Assembly (NCBI GenBank): GCA_024220525.1
Contig: JAMYWO010000063.1
Span: forward strand, 113,775-177,487
Direction of reading: 5' to 3'
Length of the DNA stretch: 63,713 nt
From: Cochliopodium minus
Lineage: Eukaryota; Discosea; Himatismenida; Cochliopodiidae
Made by a program: the position numbers and the translations under genes
Shown: piece by piece, positions 1 through 11,342 of the stretch
Layout: each line of letters starts with the position of its first letter
How positions within the stretch are numbered: position 1 is the first letter of the stretch
The notes under the pieces: generated by a model
What the model was told of the DNA's origin: nothing
What the model saw: only the letters and a program-made list of their open reading frames with translations
The model's database searches: none

Positions 1-1162
1 TTCACTTTTTTCAGCGTGATGCTCAAAAACGCATCAAGTGAGAGTGAGGCAGAGACCATCTACTCTTTGTTGAAGGATGGCATCAAGTTCATGCCTGTTG
101 CTTTTCCTACCACTTATCCTATCCTTGTAGATAAATTGGGCAACGTTTTGGATAACGGGCAGAATCAAGAAATCTTTAACAACGTAAATAATTTAATCTA
201 TTTTATATTTATTTTTTGTTGAATAAATTTTAAATTATTTTTTCAAAAATTTTATTCATTTTATTTAATTATTTTATTTACTTTTTTTTTAAAAAAATAT
301 TTTTTTATTTTTTATTTTAATATGAATATATTTTTTTATATTTGTTATGATTTAATTTTTTATTCAATTATTTTTTCAATTTTAAAAATTTCGATTTTAT
401 TCCATCATTTTTTAATTAAATCTTTTTTTATTCAATTAGGTAATTTCGATCATAGACAATATGTTCTCTGCTGTGGTGGAGAAATCCAAGAACGATTCAA
501 AAACAAGTGTATTATTATCGCAGATCGGCTTCAGCGGCATCACCAACCTCCAAATGTTCCCTCAAAACGCCCTCACTCACAACCCTACTCAACCTCTCCC
601 TATCCAAAACCCTCCAACAAAAGTCCCTATGAAACAACAAGTAATTTTTTAAAATATTTTTTATATTTATTTTTATCATTTATTTATTTTTCATTTATTT
701 ATTTATTTTTATCATTTTTTATTTTTTATTTATTATTTTTTATTTTTTTTTTATTTTTGAAATGGATCTTTTTGAATATATTAATCTTTTTTCCTTTCTT
801 TTAAAGATATCTTCTAATAACGTCACTGGTTATGGAAATATACCAATCAAGAACCCTATACCTACTAAAGTATTTTTTTTAGTTTATTTAATTTTATTTA
901 TTTTATTAATTTTTTTTTAATTTTTATTTTTTATATTATTTTTTATTAATCATAGGTTCCTGTCAAAAACCCAATTAAAAATCCACTTCCTAAGAACACC
1001 CAAGTAGGACAAAACATTCCTTCCCTCAACTCTTCCCTTTCCAACAGTGCACCCCTTTATTCAACCAACAACACAACCATTTCCAACAATACCAACAACA
1101 ACTTGCAAGGTGGTGGTGTCATTTCCAGAATTTCAGAGTTAATAAGAAGCTTGCTTAATTAA
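1..1162 (+). CDS. 3' part of an unrecognised gene (N-terminus outside the window)
   Basis: Four exons read in one phase: 15-183, 440-640, 807-869 and 956-1162, ending at TAA 1160-1162. A polypyrimidine tract plus AG at 6-14 looks like an acceptor, so the start lies upstream of the window. The first part is a compact alpha/beta-like stretch (LKDGIKFMPVAFP, YPILVDKLGNVLDNG). The rest is low-complexity and rich in Asn, Pro, Ser and Thr, with PIQNPP and PIKNPIP repeats, and ends in a short amphipathic segment (VISRISELIRSLL). I recognise no family. The C-terminal half is probably disordered. Exon joins are supported by phase continuity and by the sharp change from mixed-composition exons to T-rich introns. 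Confidence 0.6.
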
Positions 1163-1322
1163 TTCTCATCTTTTTGATTTTTTTCTACTCCTTATAAAAC
1201 ATTGTTATAATAAAAAAAAAACATTAAAATATTAAAATATTAATTTGAATTTTTTTTTTATTTTCAAAGAATAAAGTATTTCAAACAAATTTTTTTATAA
1301 CAAAAGTTTTATTGATAACATT

Positions 1323-2106
1323 TTATTTCTTTTTAAAGTTTTGATATAACGACTGGTACATGTAAGATTGAGATAACAATATTTCGATTTCTCTTTCGTC
1401 CCAGTTGTTGGTGGGGATGTTCTGGATGAAAAGCATGATCTGTTGGAAATCTAACTGACGTAGCTGTTCGGACCAATGAACCAAGAAAGCAACACAAACC
1501 TATCCCAATAAAAAATAAATTTAAAAATAAAAAAATAAATTTTATTTTTCATACATATATATGAAAATTGGCGAAACGATCTCCCTCAGACAAGTAGGTG
1601 TCCCACATACGAATGATAAGGTTGATGGGGAGTTCTCTCATCAAGAGACAGTTCATCCAACGGAAAGTGAACTGAATAAACTGTGCATTCTCCTCCTCCA
1701 AGTGCTCATAAAGTGGAAGATCAATTGTTTTAACGAGTTCACTTTAAAATATTAATTTTTATTTTATTAAATTAAATTTGGCTGATATTTTTTAAATAAT
1801 TTTTTTTGATTATTTAAATTAAATTTTTTTTTTTTACCTCATTTTTTGAACCATACGGTGGATTCCAGGCTGTGCTACAGTGTAATTATCTTGTACGTTG
1901 TCCAAAAGTTTTGACAAACACCAAAAAGTATCAGCCTAAGAAAAAATTATTTAAAAAAAATTGGTAAAAATTTAAAAAATAAAATAAAAATAAGATACAG
2001 AAAATAAAATAAAAATAAATAAAAATATGATTGAATTAAAATAATGGATTACCTCAATTTCCATTATTTGACTTTCAGTAAGTTCACCATATTGGCATTC
2101 TTCCCA
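1323..2106 (-). CDS. Second, partial copy of the TBC1D22/Gyp1-like RabGAP (C-terminal exons only)
   Basis: Four exons on the minus strand (2053-2106, 1838-1935, 1555-1741, 1323-1499) match the last four exons of the plus-strand TBC1D22-like gene at 11946-14412. Exon lengths are identical (54, 98, 187, 177 nt), phases are the same, and both copies end in NFKKK-stop. Coding sequence is highly similar with many silent changes; the introns are unrelated. The encoded part is the C-terminal half of the TBC domain, the Rab GTPase-activating fold, without the Arg/Gln-finger exons. Upstream exons are missing because the gene runs into a heptanucleotide tract (2105-2216) and the N at 2217. It may be a diverged paralogue or the other haplotype; the neighbours differ, which favours a paralogue. 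The truncation looks like an assembly artefact, not a pseudogene: no stop or frameshift is seen. Confidence 0.85.
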
Positions 2107-2108
2107 CT

Positions 2109-2216
2109 AAAAAAAAAACAAAAACAATAAAAATAAAATATAAAAAATAAATAAAAAATAAAAAATAAAAAATAAAAAATAAAAAATAAAAAATAAAAAA
2201 TAAAAAATAAAAAATA
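2109..2216. repeat. (AAAAAAT)n heptanucleotide tract ending at a gap
   Basis: Tandem seven-base units of A-rich sequence fill the intron upstream of the TBC copy and run straight into the ambiguous base at 2217. The plus strand is A-rich, so the sense strand of the minus-strand gene is T-rich, as in the other introns here. Confidence 0.8.
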
Positions 2217-2217
2217 N
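2217..2217. other. Single N: probable contig join
   Basis: One ambiguous base separates the intron of the TBC copy from unrelated sequence inside an MTFP1 intron. The genes on both sides lose exons here. The two other N bases in the window behave the same way. Confidence 0.75.
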
Positions 2218-2230
2218 TTATCGTGTTAAA

Positions 2231-2260
2231 AATATGTGTCTGGAGGTCCAGACACATATT
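2231..2260. repeat. Perfect 14-bp palindrome with 2-base loop, member of a dispersed repeat
   Basis: The arms AATATGTGTCTGGA and TCCAGACACATATT are exact reverse complements around GG. The left arm and its upstream flank (TTATCGTGTT) recur at 31365-31400 on the minus strand. The arm alone recurs at about 9344-9357. It lies just inside the join at 2217, in the intron following MTFP1 exon 2. Confidence 0.8.
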
Positions 2261-2369
2261 AAAAAAGAAAAAAAAATTTCCCCTTATGTATAAAAATTGA
2301 TCCAAATTAAATGGCGCATATTGTTTAATTCAAATAAAATTCGATTTGGATTGTGATTTTTTTTTTTAC

Positions 2370-3017
2370 CCTACAACAGTGGGAATGTATTTTCCCCATC
2401 CTGGCAATTTTAATCCTTTGTTTGCTGCAGAATTCATTCCCTTTCCAAGATATTTCACGATGGTATGGATGGTAACTGCAGGGAGGATCATAGATGCAGA
2501 TGAATGCCATACTGCTTGATCGAACACAGTGATGGCGATTCTTTCCTTTTGATTTGGCTTTCCTTCATATTTCTCTTTGATTTCCATAGCTTTAAATCCA
2601 ATATCAATACCAACATAAGCAAAAGATAATGCATACATGGTATTCACAAAATATTTGTTCAATACAGGTCTATATGAGATATAAAATTAAAAATAAATTT
2701 TTTCCCGATAAACAAATATCTGAATAAGATCATTGCAATAAAATTGTAAAAGATGATTTATCTTTATAAAAAAATTATTTTCCTATTTTGATTTATAATA
2801 TTTCTCCTTTTCTATTTGGTTAATTATGAATAGAGATTATCAATTTTTACCTTGTGGATTCTCCCAGCTCCGAAGCATAAGCCATTGGTCTTCCATAAGC
2901 TAAAAATCCTTTTTTAGCTATGATACCGATGTTTCTTAAATAAGCAAAGGTTCTGTTTGTCTTATCCTGTTTTTCTTTTTCTGCTTCATCCAAATTTTTG
3001 ATCTTAATTTTATCCAT
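2370..3017 (-). CDS. MTFP1: MTFP1/MTP18-like mitochondrial fission process protein, 3' end missing
   Basis: Two exons, 2851-3017 (ATG at 3015-3017) and 2370-2669, are joined in phase 2 and give about 155 residues. MTP18 hallmarks are present in order: a leader helix with RNIGIIAKKGFLAYGRPMAYASE, a transmembrane-like stretch (YALSFAYVGIDIGFKA), a loop, and DQAVWHSSASMILPAVTIHTIV followed by WGKYIPTVVG. In animals the family sits in the inner mitochondrial membrane and affects fission. The last exon, which normally carries an IP..IxPID-type segment, is not found before the N at 2217, so the gene is incomplete in this assembly. Several inframe Met codons exist; the most upstream was chosen because the basic leader fits mitochondrial targeting. 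Confidence 0.8.
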
Positions 3018-3172
3018 CTTTTTTTTTATTTTTTATATTGATTAACAAATGATTCACTCAAAATGGAGACATATTCCTTATCATCTTAAGATGAATTTTC
3101 AATTATCATGTTAAATAAATTTTATTTTTTTTTTAATTATTTTTAGCTCAACTAACTCTGGTTTTTCCATTA

Positions 3173-6100
3173 TCAATCTATAGAAAGATAACCTTCACGC
3201 CCTTTTTTGATTCTAGATCTTCTTATTAACAAGATGATAATCACCAACACCAAAATGGCAGCAATACAACAGATCAGAATGAAAATGTAGTGCATTACGT
3301 AACATTTACCTAACATAAAAAATATTTAAAATTCAAATCTGACAAACCAAAATTTACAACTTTGTTAGCGGATATTAAATTTATCACTAACAAAACTATA
3401 TTATATAATATTTTAAAAACATTCTTAAAAAAAATGGGTTAGAAAAAAAAAAACCTGAGACACATATCAAACTGATTGGACATAACTGATCGGTGTTGGA
3501 AAATTGTACAGTCTTGGTGAAATCATAGTGCAACTTTTTGCTGACAAAATACTGGAGCCTGTTGAGCCAGAAGGGAGAGTTGTTGGAGTTTGAAGATAAA
3601 TCGAGAGCAAAGGAAGTGTGGTAGCCACTCCATCTACAAGTGATTCCTGACAAAAATGCTCTGACGAGAGCTTTGGTTCCGTTCTGAATGATTTGAGCGT
3701 CTCCCTCGAAGCAGCAGCATGTTTTTTTGTTGCATTTGCCTCCTATTTTGTAAGTTCCGCTCATTGATCCTTGGTTGATGATATTACCTGCTCGTTAAGA
3801 ATGGGGGAAAAAATAAAATGTTTGTGATAAAAATTAAAAACATTTATTAATAATAATTAAAATAATATTATAAATTTTATTAAAAAAATTTTTTGAATTA
3901 CACTCAGGCACATTGTAGCCTCCTTCGTAACCTAAGAAAGTTGTATCAAAAATAAATATTAAATAGACTTTAATATGGTGTCATTAAAAAAAATACCTGC
4001 ACATTCACTAATGTTGTTTCCTTTATTAAAAATTATTTTGAATAATATTCTTTAAATAATTTAATTAATATTTTTTTTTTTACCAGTGGAGTAAATAGAA
4101 TTGTTGAAGTAAGAGAGATTATTGATTTTTGCAGAACTGGACATATATCCTGTAGAACCACCTTTTTAAAATAAAAATAAAAAATAAAAAAATAAAAAAT
4201 AAAAAAAAATAAAAAAATAAAATAAAAACAAAAATAAAAAAAATAAAAATAAAAATAAAAATAGAAATAAAAAAAAAAATAAAAATAAAAAAAACAAAAA
4301 TAAATATAAAAATAAAAATAAAAATAAAAATAAAAATAAATAAATATAAAAATAAAATAAAAAATAAAAAATAAAATAAAAACAAAAATAAATTATTTCT
4401 GTTGAATATCAACCTGCATATGCTTCATGGGTGTTGTAAGAAAAAACAAGATTATTCTGGGTGTTGCAATTATTGATAACTGAATTTAACTCTTGGAAGC
4501 CAGCTATTCCACCAGAGTAACTACAAAAAAAAAATTTAAAAAAAATTTAAATTAAAAAATAAAAAATTTGAAAAAATAAAAAATTTGAAAAAATTTTTTT
4601 TATTTTCTTTTTATTACCTGGTATTTCCTTTATTTTTAAAAAAATTTAAATTTTTTTTTAATTTTAGTGGAATGGTGGTGATGATTACCAAATGCAAGAA
4701 CACTGTTGTTGTAAGATGAGCTAAATTGGATTACTGTTTGGAGGTTGCTTGCCAAAGAACCGGAATAACCAATTCCTCCTGTTAGAAAAAAATAAAATTG
4801 TTAAAAAATAAATTAAATAAAAAATAAAAAAAATATAATCAAAAAATAAAAATAAAATAAAAATAAAATAAAAATAAAATAAAAATAAAATAAAAATAAC
4901 AAAATGATATAAAAATAAATAATCAAAATAAAAAATAATCAAAAAATGAAAAAATAAAAAATAAAATAATTTTTTTAAATAAAAATATTAATAATTTTTT
5001 AAAAAAAAAATATTAATAATTTTTTAAAAAAAAAATAATATAAAATATTTTTTAACCAAAAGCATAAATGATATTATTGAAGGCATGAGTATTGTACATA
5101 GTGTTTTGGAGTAAACTGGAAACAGCAGAAGAGTAAACCTTCCCGTTGCAAGAAGCGACACCGGTGATTTCGTTGTTGAAGGAGCGGACGTCGGTAATGG
5201 AACCTCTGGTGTTTCCTGACACGCCCGCCGCTAGTGGAGGGTTTGTACAACCAGAGATGTATATGTTGTTGAAAGAAGAGTTACAATTAAATATTGGTCC
5301 TGCTTGAAAGGCTGTTATACCTAATAAAAAAATTTTATCAAAAAAAATTTATTAAAAAAAAACTGTTTGAAACAATAAAATAAAATTTTTGGGATTGATT
5401 TTGGAATTGAATAAAACTTTTGGATAAAAATAAACAATAGACTAAATAATCCTTACCTGAAAAGCAATACCCTTCGCCAGTGAAAGTGTTGGAATGAGAA
5501 ATAGAGTTTTCCTTTTATTAAAAAAAATAAAAAAAATAAAAAATAAAAAATATGAAAATAAAAAAAATAAAATAAAATTATAAAATCTGAAAAATAAATC
5601 ATGAAAAAAAAAAATAAAAAATGAAAAAATAAAAAAATAAATAAAAAATAAAAAAATAAATCATGAAAAAAATAAATCAAAAATAAAAAATTTTAAAATG
5701 AAAAAGTTACCAAGTTTCCCAGTTGTTGAGAAACAATACCAGCAGCTAGACCATTGATTTGGTTGGTATAAAAAGAATTAAAAGAGGAGTTGCAATTTGA
5801 AATCCAGCCTGATGTTTGAAGTGAAACCACCCCTCCTGCCTCTTGGCCGTTAAAGTAAGTACTGTTGAAATTATTGTGAAAAGAATTGCAAAATGTGATA
5901 TTTCCTACAAAAAAAAAGTTTTTAAAAATAAAAAAAAGGATAATTTCAATTAAATAATATTAAAAATATAATTAAACATAATACCAGATGCTTGTTGTGA
6001 AGAAATTCCAGCTAGAGATTCTCCTTGAAACTCGTTTAAATAAGAGCTACAACGATCAATGTTAGCTTCAGATTGGTAACCTTAAAGAAAAAGCAAATTA

Positions 6101-8258
6101 AAGCAAATGAAATATAATAAAAAAAATGTTAAATAATTTTTAAAATAAAATTTTCTGATGTCAACACTTTATAAAAAAAAAAACCTTACCAACAATACCA
6201 CCATTTCCGTAAGAAGAAGAAAAAAAATTGTTAAAAGAATTGCAGTTAATAACTAAGCTCTCTTGTCTCGCTGCGATTCCTCCTGTGAATGCTTGAGAGG
6301 AACCAGTGGAAACTATTTTGTTGTTGAAGGAATTGCAAAAAGAAACATCACCTAAATTTGAAATTAATTTAATTAAATTATAAAATTAAATTGAAAAAAT
6401 TACCGCTCTTCAAAATCCCTAAATCAAAGAAAAAATAATGAATTTAAGTAAAAATAGAAAAAACAAATTAATTGATATTAATTCAAAATAATAAACAATG
6501 ATAAATTGATGTTAATATGAAAAATTTCTCAAATAGAAATATAGTTGGACAATTAATTGAATAAATAAAATTATGTTCATAAATAATCTACCGACAATAC
6601 CACCAGTATAGAACAAACAAGAGAGAGAGTTGTTGAAAGAGTTGGAATTAGAAATTACGTTATCTTCAGATGGAGTGGAAACGCTCTTCTTCAAACCCAC
6701 GATGGCACCACAACCAGCGTTGACGACGGATTGAGAAGAGAGGATCTGATTGAAGGAGGAGGTACAGTTGTTTATTTTTCCTTCTCCTTGCTCTCCTACA
6801 ATCCCTCCTATGTCTGAGATTCCCTCTAAATAATTGTATGAAGACTCACTATTGATGATTTCTCCTGTTTCTTGAAAACCTACCAAACCACCCAAATTAG
6901 ATGCGAATATCTATTTCAAAAAAAAATAAAACAATTAAAACAATAAATTTAAAAAAAAATGTCAAAAACTTTAATTATTTTAAAAATAGAACGAATTTTT
7001 CAAACCACCATTTGTAACAACTCTTATTATACCAACAAAAAATTATTACCAACGAAGTCAATGTGTTATTGATGGAAATTGAGTCTAAAACAAGGTCACT
7101 TGCACCTGATAAACCACCAAGATTGACTGTTACAAATGAAATAAAATTAAATATATTTAAAAGTAAATGATTAATTCTACAAATTTTTAAAGTCTATTTA
7201 CCATTCCCCGCATTCTCACAAGTTATGTTATTGTTTCTGGACTCACAAAATGAAACGTTGGTTTCAGTGGAAACCCCACACAAACCTCCTATATAGTACT
7301 GTGTTCCAAAAGAAGAATCACTTGTGATGGTATTGTCCGAGGAAACAGAGGAGGAGATATTACTTCCTAAACATTTCGTTTAAAATGAAAAAAAAAAAGT
7401 TTTTTATAAAAGTGTATTGATCCAAATTGATATTTATAAAATAAAAAATGATATTTTCTTGGCCAAATTAATTCGTTTGTTATTACCTGATATGTATCCA
7501 AACACTCCTCCACAATAATTTTGTTGAGATGTGTTTGACATACTTGTAGATGTCAAAAAATTGTTCTTAGATGTTGCATATTCGATAGTATTATTGATGT
7601 TCATAGCAGATATTGCTCCTATTGTGGAGGTGGATGGAGATATTGATTGTATATTGGTATTAGACACCGTTATTCTTGATAGATGACTATTCTCGAGATA
7701 GGATACAATTCCTCCTACTGATTCTTTTCCATTCAATACATTACCTTGTTCAATATCAGAATTGATGTCTATATTTGTCAGAGTGCAATCTATGCACTGC
7801 GCAAACAAAATAGCCACATTTGATTGTACAGAATTTATAAACACATTTGTCAATGTAAGATCTTGGATGATTGCACCATTCCCAGATGCAAATAATGCTG
7901 TGGAAATAAAATATTGAATTATTTTATAATTTTGAGAATTGATTGATGGGCATATATTAATGTTTGTAATAAATATTTTTGATTATCTTCCAATTCATTT
8001 ACCATTGTTTTGGTCATTGTTTGAAAAATCGATGTTGGATATCCCAAAATTATTTCCATTGAATGTTCCTTTGAATTCTCCGTTTATTGTATTGAATTGG
8101 ACATCTTTACAATCCAAATTATTAGCCAATCTATAGATGATGGTATTATTATTGGTTTCAATCTCTTGGATCAATCCACAATTATTGATATCAATTATTT
8201 GGGATCTCATTTTAATAAAAGCTATTGTGATTATAAATAGAAATAATATAGACTTCAT
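3173..8258 (-). CDS. Large GLUG-motif type I surface protein, 18 exons
   Basis: Exons: 8003-8258, 7487-7897, 7202-7366, 7050-7126, 6592-6910, 6190-6351, 5985-6080, 5711-5904, 5457-5512, 5057-5320, 4689-4778, 4618-4627, 4414-4520, 4084-4161, 3997-4020, 3902-3931, 3455-3787, 3173-3309. The product is about 935 residues. It starts with a signal peptide (MKSILFLFIITIAFIKMRSQ). Next comes a GLUG/adhesin-type opening (LDCKDVQFNTINGEFKGTF) and many repeats of the type GGIVG...NN..S.NSF.N, as in extracellular beta-helix adhesins. Then follow a Cys-containing domain, one membrane helix (IFILICCIAAILVLVIIIL) and a 16-residue cytosolic tail RRSRIKKGREGYLSID carrying a YxxI sorting motif. N-glycosylation sequons are abundant. 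Most introns are phase 1, so repeat exons are symmetric. The model needs one T removed in a five-T run at 5458-5462; otherwise all phases close. Role in adhesion or recognition is inferred. Confidence 0.8.
4166..4396. repeat. A-rich simple-sequence intron tract
   Basis: Irregular AAAAAT/AAATAA units fill the intron between exons 12 and 13 of the surface-protein gene. Similar tracts occur at 4800-4970 and 5515-5690. All are A-rich on the plus strand because the gene is on the minus strand. Confidence 0.8.
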
Positions 8259-8666
8259 TGGAAGTTAACAATGTAATGAAGAGATTTCCTATTTTTTTTT
8301 TTATGTTATTCAGATTCAAAAAAGAATTAAACATTTTAAATAAAATCTAAATGGTTTTTCTGATTAATCAGAAGTTCATATATGTAATATTTTGAAAAGA
8401 AAAGATATACATAAAAGGGATTTGATCTTACATAAAAGAGTATTTCTTTGGCAAAATGAACTTGATTTGTTCAAAATAATAATTATACTTGAATAAAAAA
8501 ATAAATAAAATAAAAATTGAAAAAAAAAAAATATAAAAGGGTCAGTTAAATAGAAACATCCACATTCCAATTTTCAAAATTCTTTTATCCAATCTAGATC
8601 TATTCGAATAAATTAAAAATTTATTTTTGATCCCCCCTCAATCCAAAAATAAATTATATAATCAGA
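8259..8666. promoter_or_regulatory. 408-bp divergent intergenic region
   Basis: This lies between the start codons of the surface-protein gene (minus) and the unknown basic-protein gene (plus), so it must hold both promoters. I see AT-rich sequence with T-tracts and no identifiable motif or open frame with coding character. Confidence 0.5.
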
Positions 8667-10135
8667 ATGAAAGAACAAAAGAGAAAATGGTTTTTGAAGA
8701 AGGAACAAATGACCACAAAGAATAATAATTCATCTAATGAATCTAATAATATAAACAACATATTGGATAAATTAGAAGAAAGCGAATTACCAAATACAAA
8801 AAATAAACGACCATTGACAGATAGAGTAACTGAAAAAAAATCAAGGCCATCATTATCCTTATATTTCGATATGCCAACCTCTCAATCTGAATCAAATGAC
8901 GGCATATTCAAATCTCCATCTCCGTTATATCCAAAGCCAAATAATGGTAAAAAAATCATCCGAAAATATGAGAAATTATAAATTTACTTCTTCCCCACAA
9001 TAAATATAATATTATTTAAATATATTGGCTTTAAATGATACTATTTGATCTAAATTATGTTCGATTAACTGTCTATCAAAAAAATAAGATTCCAGATTTA
9101 ATTTTTCTTTAAATTATATCAGCTAAAATTAAAATTTGATATCAAAACTATCGTTCATTTATTTATTTATCTTATAAAATGTATGTATTTCACAAAATTT
9201 GTTTCACAAATTTAATTTATTTACATTTTTTTTACTCGAGATAAAAAAAAAAAAACTATATAACATAAATTGCATAATTATGCGAATCACCTTACAATTG
9301 TGAATTAGAAGATATATCTTCAATATAGAGATGTTTGATTTTAAATATGTGTCTGGAGCACATACTCAAAAAGAAAAAAATTTGCCTTCATTGAATAATC
9401 AAAATAATCAAAATAATCAAAATTTTTTTTTTAAAAGTTTCGGACCCTAAAAAAGAATCGTCCTCTCCCTCCCCACACAAAAAACCGTCAGATCACTCAC
9501 TCCTCAGCAGAAGATCGCTTCTTTCACGACTCTCCAAAGACGGAGACGAAGAATTCTCTTCAAAAAGAAGCTGGGTGTTACGTCGGGATGAAATCAATAG
9601 GAGCAAAGTGAGGAAACAAAGCGTCATTTTGCACAAGCGTTTCGAAAAGATTCAGCGCGGAGATTACCTCGATTTTTTTCCTCTCGTTGTACAAAATGTA
9701 AATGGTTACAGCATCACTATCATGATCAAGAAGAGTTTCACCATCAAAAAAATTTGTGAGGAGATAGACAAGATGCATAAGTAATTTTTTTTTGTTAATT
9801 CTTTTTTCAAAAATTCAAACGAGACATTTTTTATTCATCTTATTTTTTTACTTTATTTTTTTGACTCTTATCCATTTTTCAACTCACATTCTTTAATTTT
9901 TTCTAGGAAATATTTTATTCCAGACGGGTTTTGTGTTGATGATGTTTATATTGCAGGTGTAAAATTAAATCCCAATTCCAAGATTAGGCACTTTCCTATT
10001 TTGGAATTTGTGGGTTCAAATAATTCCTTTTTCGAGTGCAGGAAGCTTCTTATCACCACCAAAGTCTCCAAAAACAGTAATTTCAATTTTGATGTCGAGA
10101 TGGCCCATTATTTGAAGCACACCCCTTATGTTTAA
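8667..10135 (+). CDS. Unrecognised basic, partly disordered protein
   Basis: Three exons are proposed: 8667-8946, 9438-9780 and 9907-10135, giving 283 residues with all phases closing. The N-terminal 150 residues are charged and Ser/Asn/Pro-rich (SPSPLYPKP, SSSPSPHKKPSDHS), which argues for disorder. The C-terminal 130 residues look folded: a ubiquitin-like or beta-grasp pattern is possible (VNGYSITIMIKKSFTIKKIC, then DGFCVDDVYIAGVKLNP), but I cannot name it. The first intron is 491 nt, long for this genome, and contains a copy of the dispersed repeat at about 9311-9390. The join of exon 1 to exon 2 is the weakest part; exon 1 alone would read on to a stop at 8979-8981 as a 104-residue protein. 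Confidence 0.55.
9311..9395 (+). repeat. Copy of the dispersed AATATGTGTCTGGA repeat
   Basis: It contains TATCTTCAATATAGAGATG, TTTGATTTTAAATATGTGTCTGGA and then CACATACTCAAAAAG. The block resembles the sequences at 2219-2285 and, on the minus strand, 31365-31430. It sits in the first intron of the unknown gene. Confidence 0.6.
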
Positions 10136-10268
10136 AAAAAAACTTTGATTTTTTTTCCTATCTTTTTTTTTTGAATTTTTGTCCATTAATTATTAATCTC
10201 TTTGTTTTAAATTAAAAAAAAAAAAAAATTAGCTTTATTTATTATATCATTCAAAAACAAATTATTTG

Positions 10269-10892
10269 TCAATTCATGGTTTTTCCACAAGGCAAACATT
10301 TAAATCCTTTTTTGCAGGGATCATCTAATAAATAAAATTAAAATTTTTCTTAAAATCAAAATTTAAAATAAAAAAAAAAATACTGTGAGGAACTCCATAT
10401 AAAAGAATTGCGCAGCAAGCACCACAATTTAGATTCTCTTCTACGTACAATAAAGGCTCCAATCTGTAATGACTGCGAACACCTTCTCTAAGAACGTTTT
10501 CGAGGTATTCCTTTTCTTTCGGATATGGCGGAAATCTGGGTTTGTAGTCGATAAGGTTGTAAGAACTTCCTTTAATATTTCGGCACTTGCAATTGAATGC
10601 TAAGAAAAATATTTTTATTTTGTGTCATAATTTTCTAATTAATCTTATTTTTATATTAATTAATAACAAATTTGATTGGATTTTAATTAATAATATAACC
10701 TTTGAAACAGTAAAAACAAGTGAAAAGCCAGAACAAAATGCGGAAAAACTCTATCAATAAAAAGATTACTGAAAAAAACAAAGCGCATGGGAAGCTGCAC
10801 GAAGAAAAGCAACATACACAACATGTACCAAACTTATCTCGTTTCAAATTGTTTTTGCAAGAGCCATATTTAATGAAGGAATAGTGGTACAT
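10269..10892 (-). CDS. Small Cys-rich membrane protein, unknown function
   Basis: Three exons (10700-10892, 10384-10599, 10269-10324) join in phase 1 each time and give 154 residues. After a basic N-terminus there is a cysteine cluster (CCVCCFSSCSFPC), then one or two membrane segments (ALFFSVIFLLIEFFRILFWLF and TCFYCF). A soluble C-terminal region follows with further Cys (CKCR, NCGACCAILL, CKKGFKCLPCGK). The layout suggests a palmitoylated or metal-binding membrane protein, but it does not match PLAC8 or another family I know. It is preceded by a divergent-free 84-bp gap to the F-box gene on the same strand. Confidence 0.6.
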
Positions 10893-10976
10893 GGACTTTA
10901 TTCAAAAAATTTTGATTAATAAGAAGAATTTCGATATGTTAATAAGAGGATGATAATTGGAATATTCATCCATCGA

Positions 10977-11342
10977 TTATGAAAAAAATAACCCCCAATA
11001 TATATTTTTTTTTTCAATTACACAGCATGAGAATAAATAAACAAGTGATAATTGTGTCAAGCCGCATACTCTTCCATAGCAGCATACCAATGATATTCTG
11101 ATATATGATGATATCAAGGATTTGGCTGTGAATGAATGATCTCTGTAAAAATATTTGCCTTCTTGATATTTCTCGCTCATATCCTTTGAGATCTCAAAGG
11201 ATTTTTTCAATAAAATCGATTTGGGATCTTCTATGTTATTCTTCCACTTTCTGCATACAATTCTTAGTTTGAATCTTTCTTTATCATCCAGATAGGACCA
11301 GATCTCTTCTTTCAGATCTTTGGGTAGTGTATCAAAATCCAT
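10977..11342 (-). CDS. F-box protein
   Basis: This is a single-exon reading frame of 121 residues from ATG 11340-11342. The N-terminus is a classic F-box: FDTLPKDLKEEIWSYLDD followed by KLRIVCRKWKNNI. F-boxes bind Skp1 in SCF ubiquitin ligases. The remaining 80 residues show no substrate-recognition repeats and end in a hydrophobic Cys-containing stretch, so the 3' end may be mis-modelled (an unseen intron) or degenerate. Confidence 0.65.
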   Translation of the reverse strand: MDFDTLPKDLKEEIWSYLDDKERFKLRIVCRKWKNNIEDPKSILLKKSFEISKDMSEKYQEGKYFYRDHSFTAKSLISSYIRISLVCCYGRVCGLTQLSLVYLFSCCVIEKKNIYWGLFFS

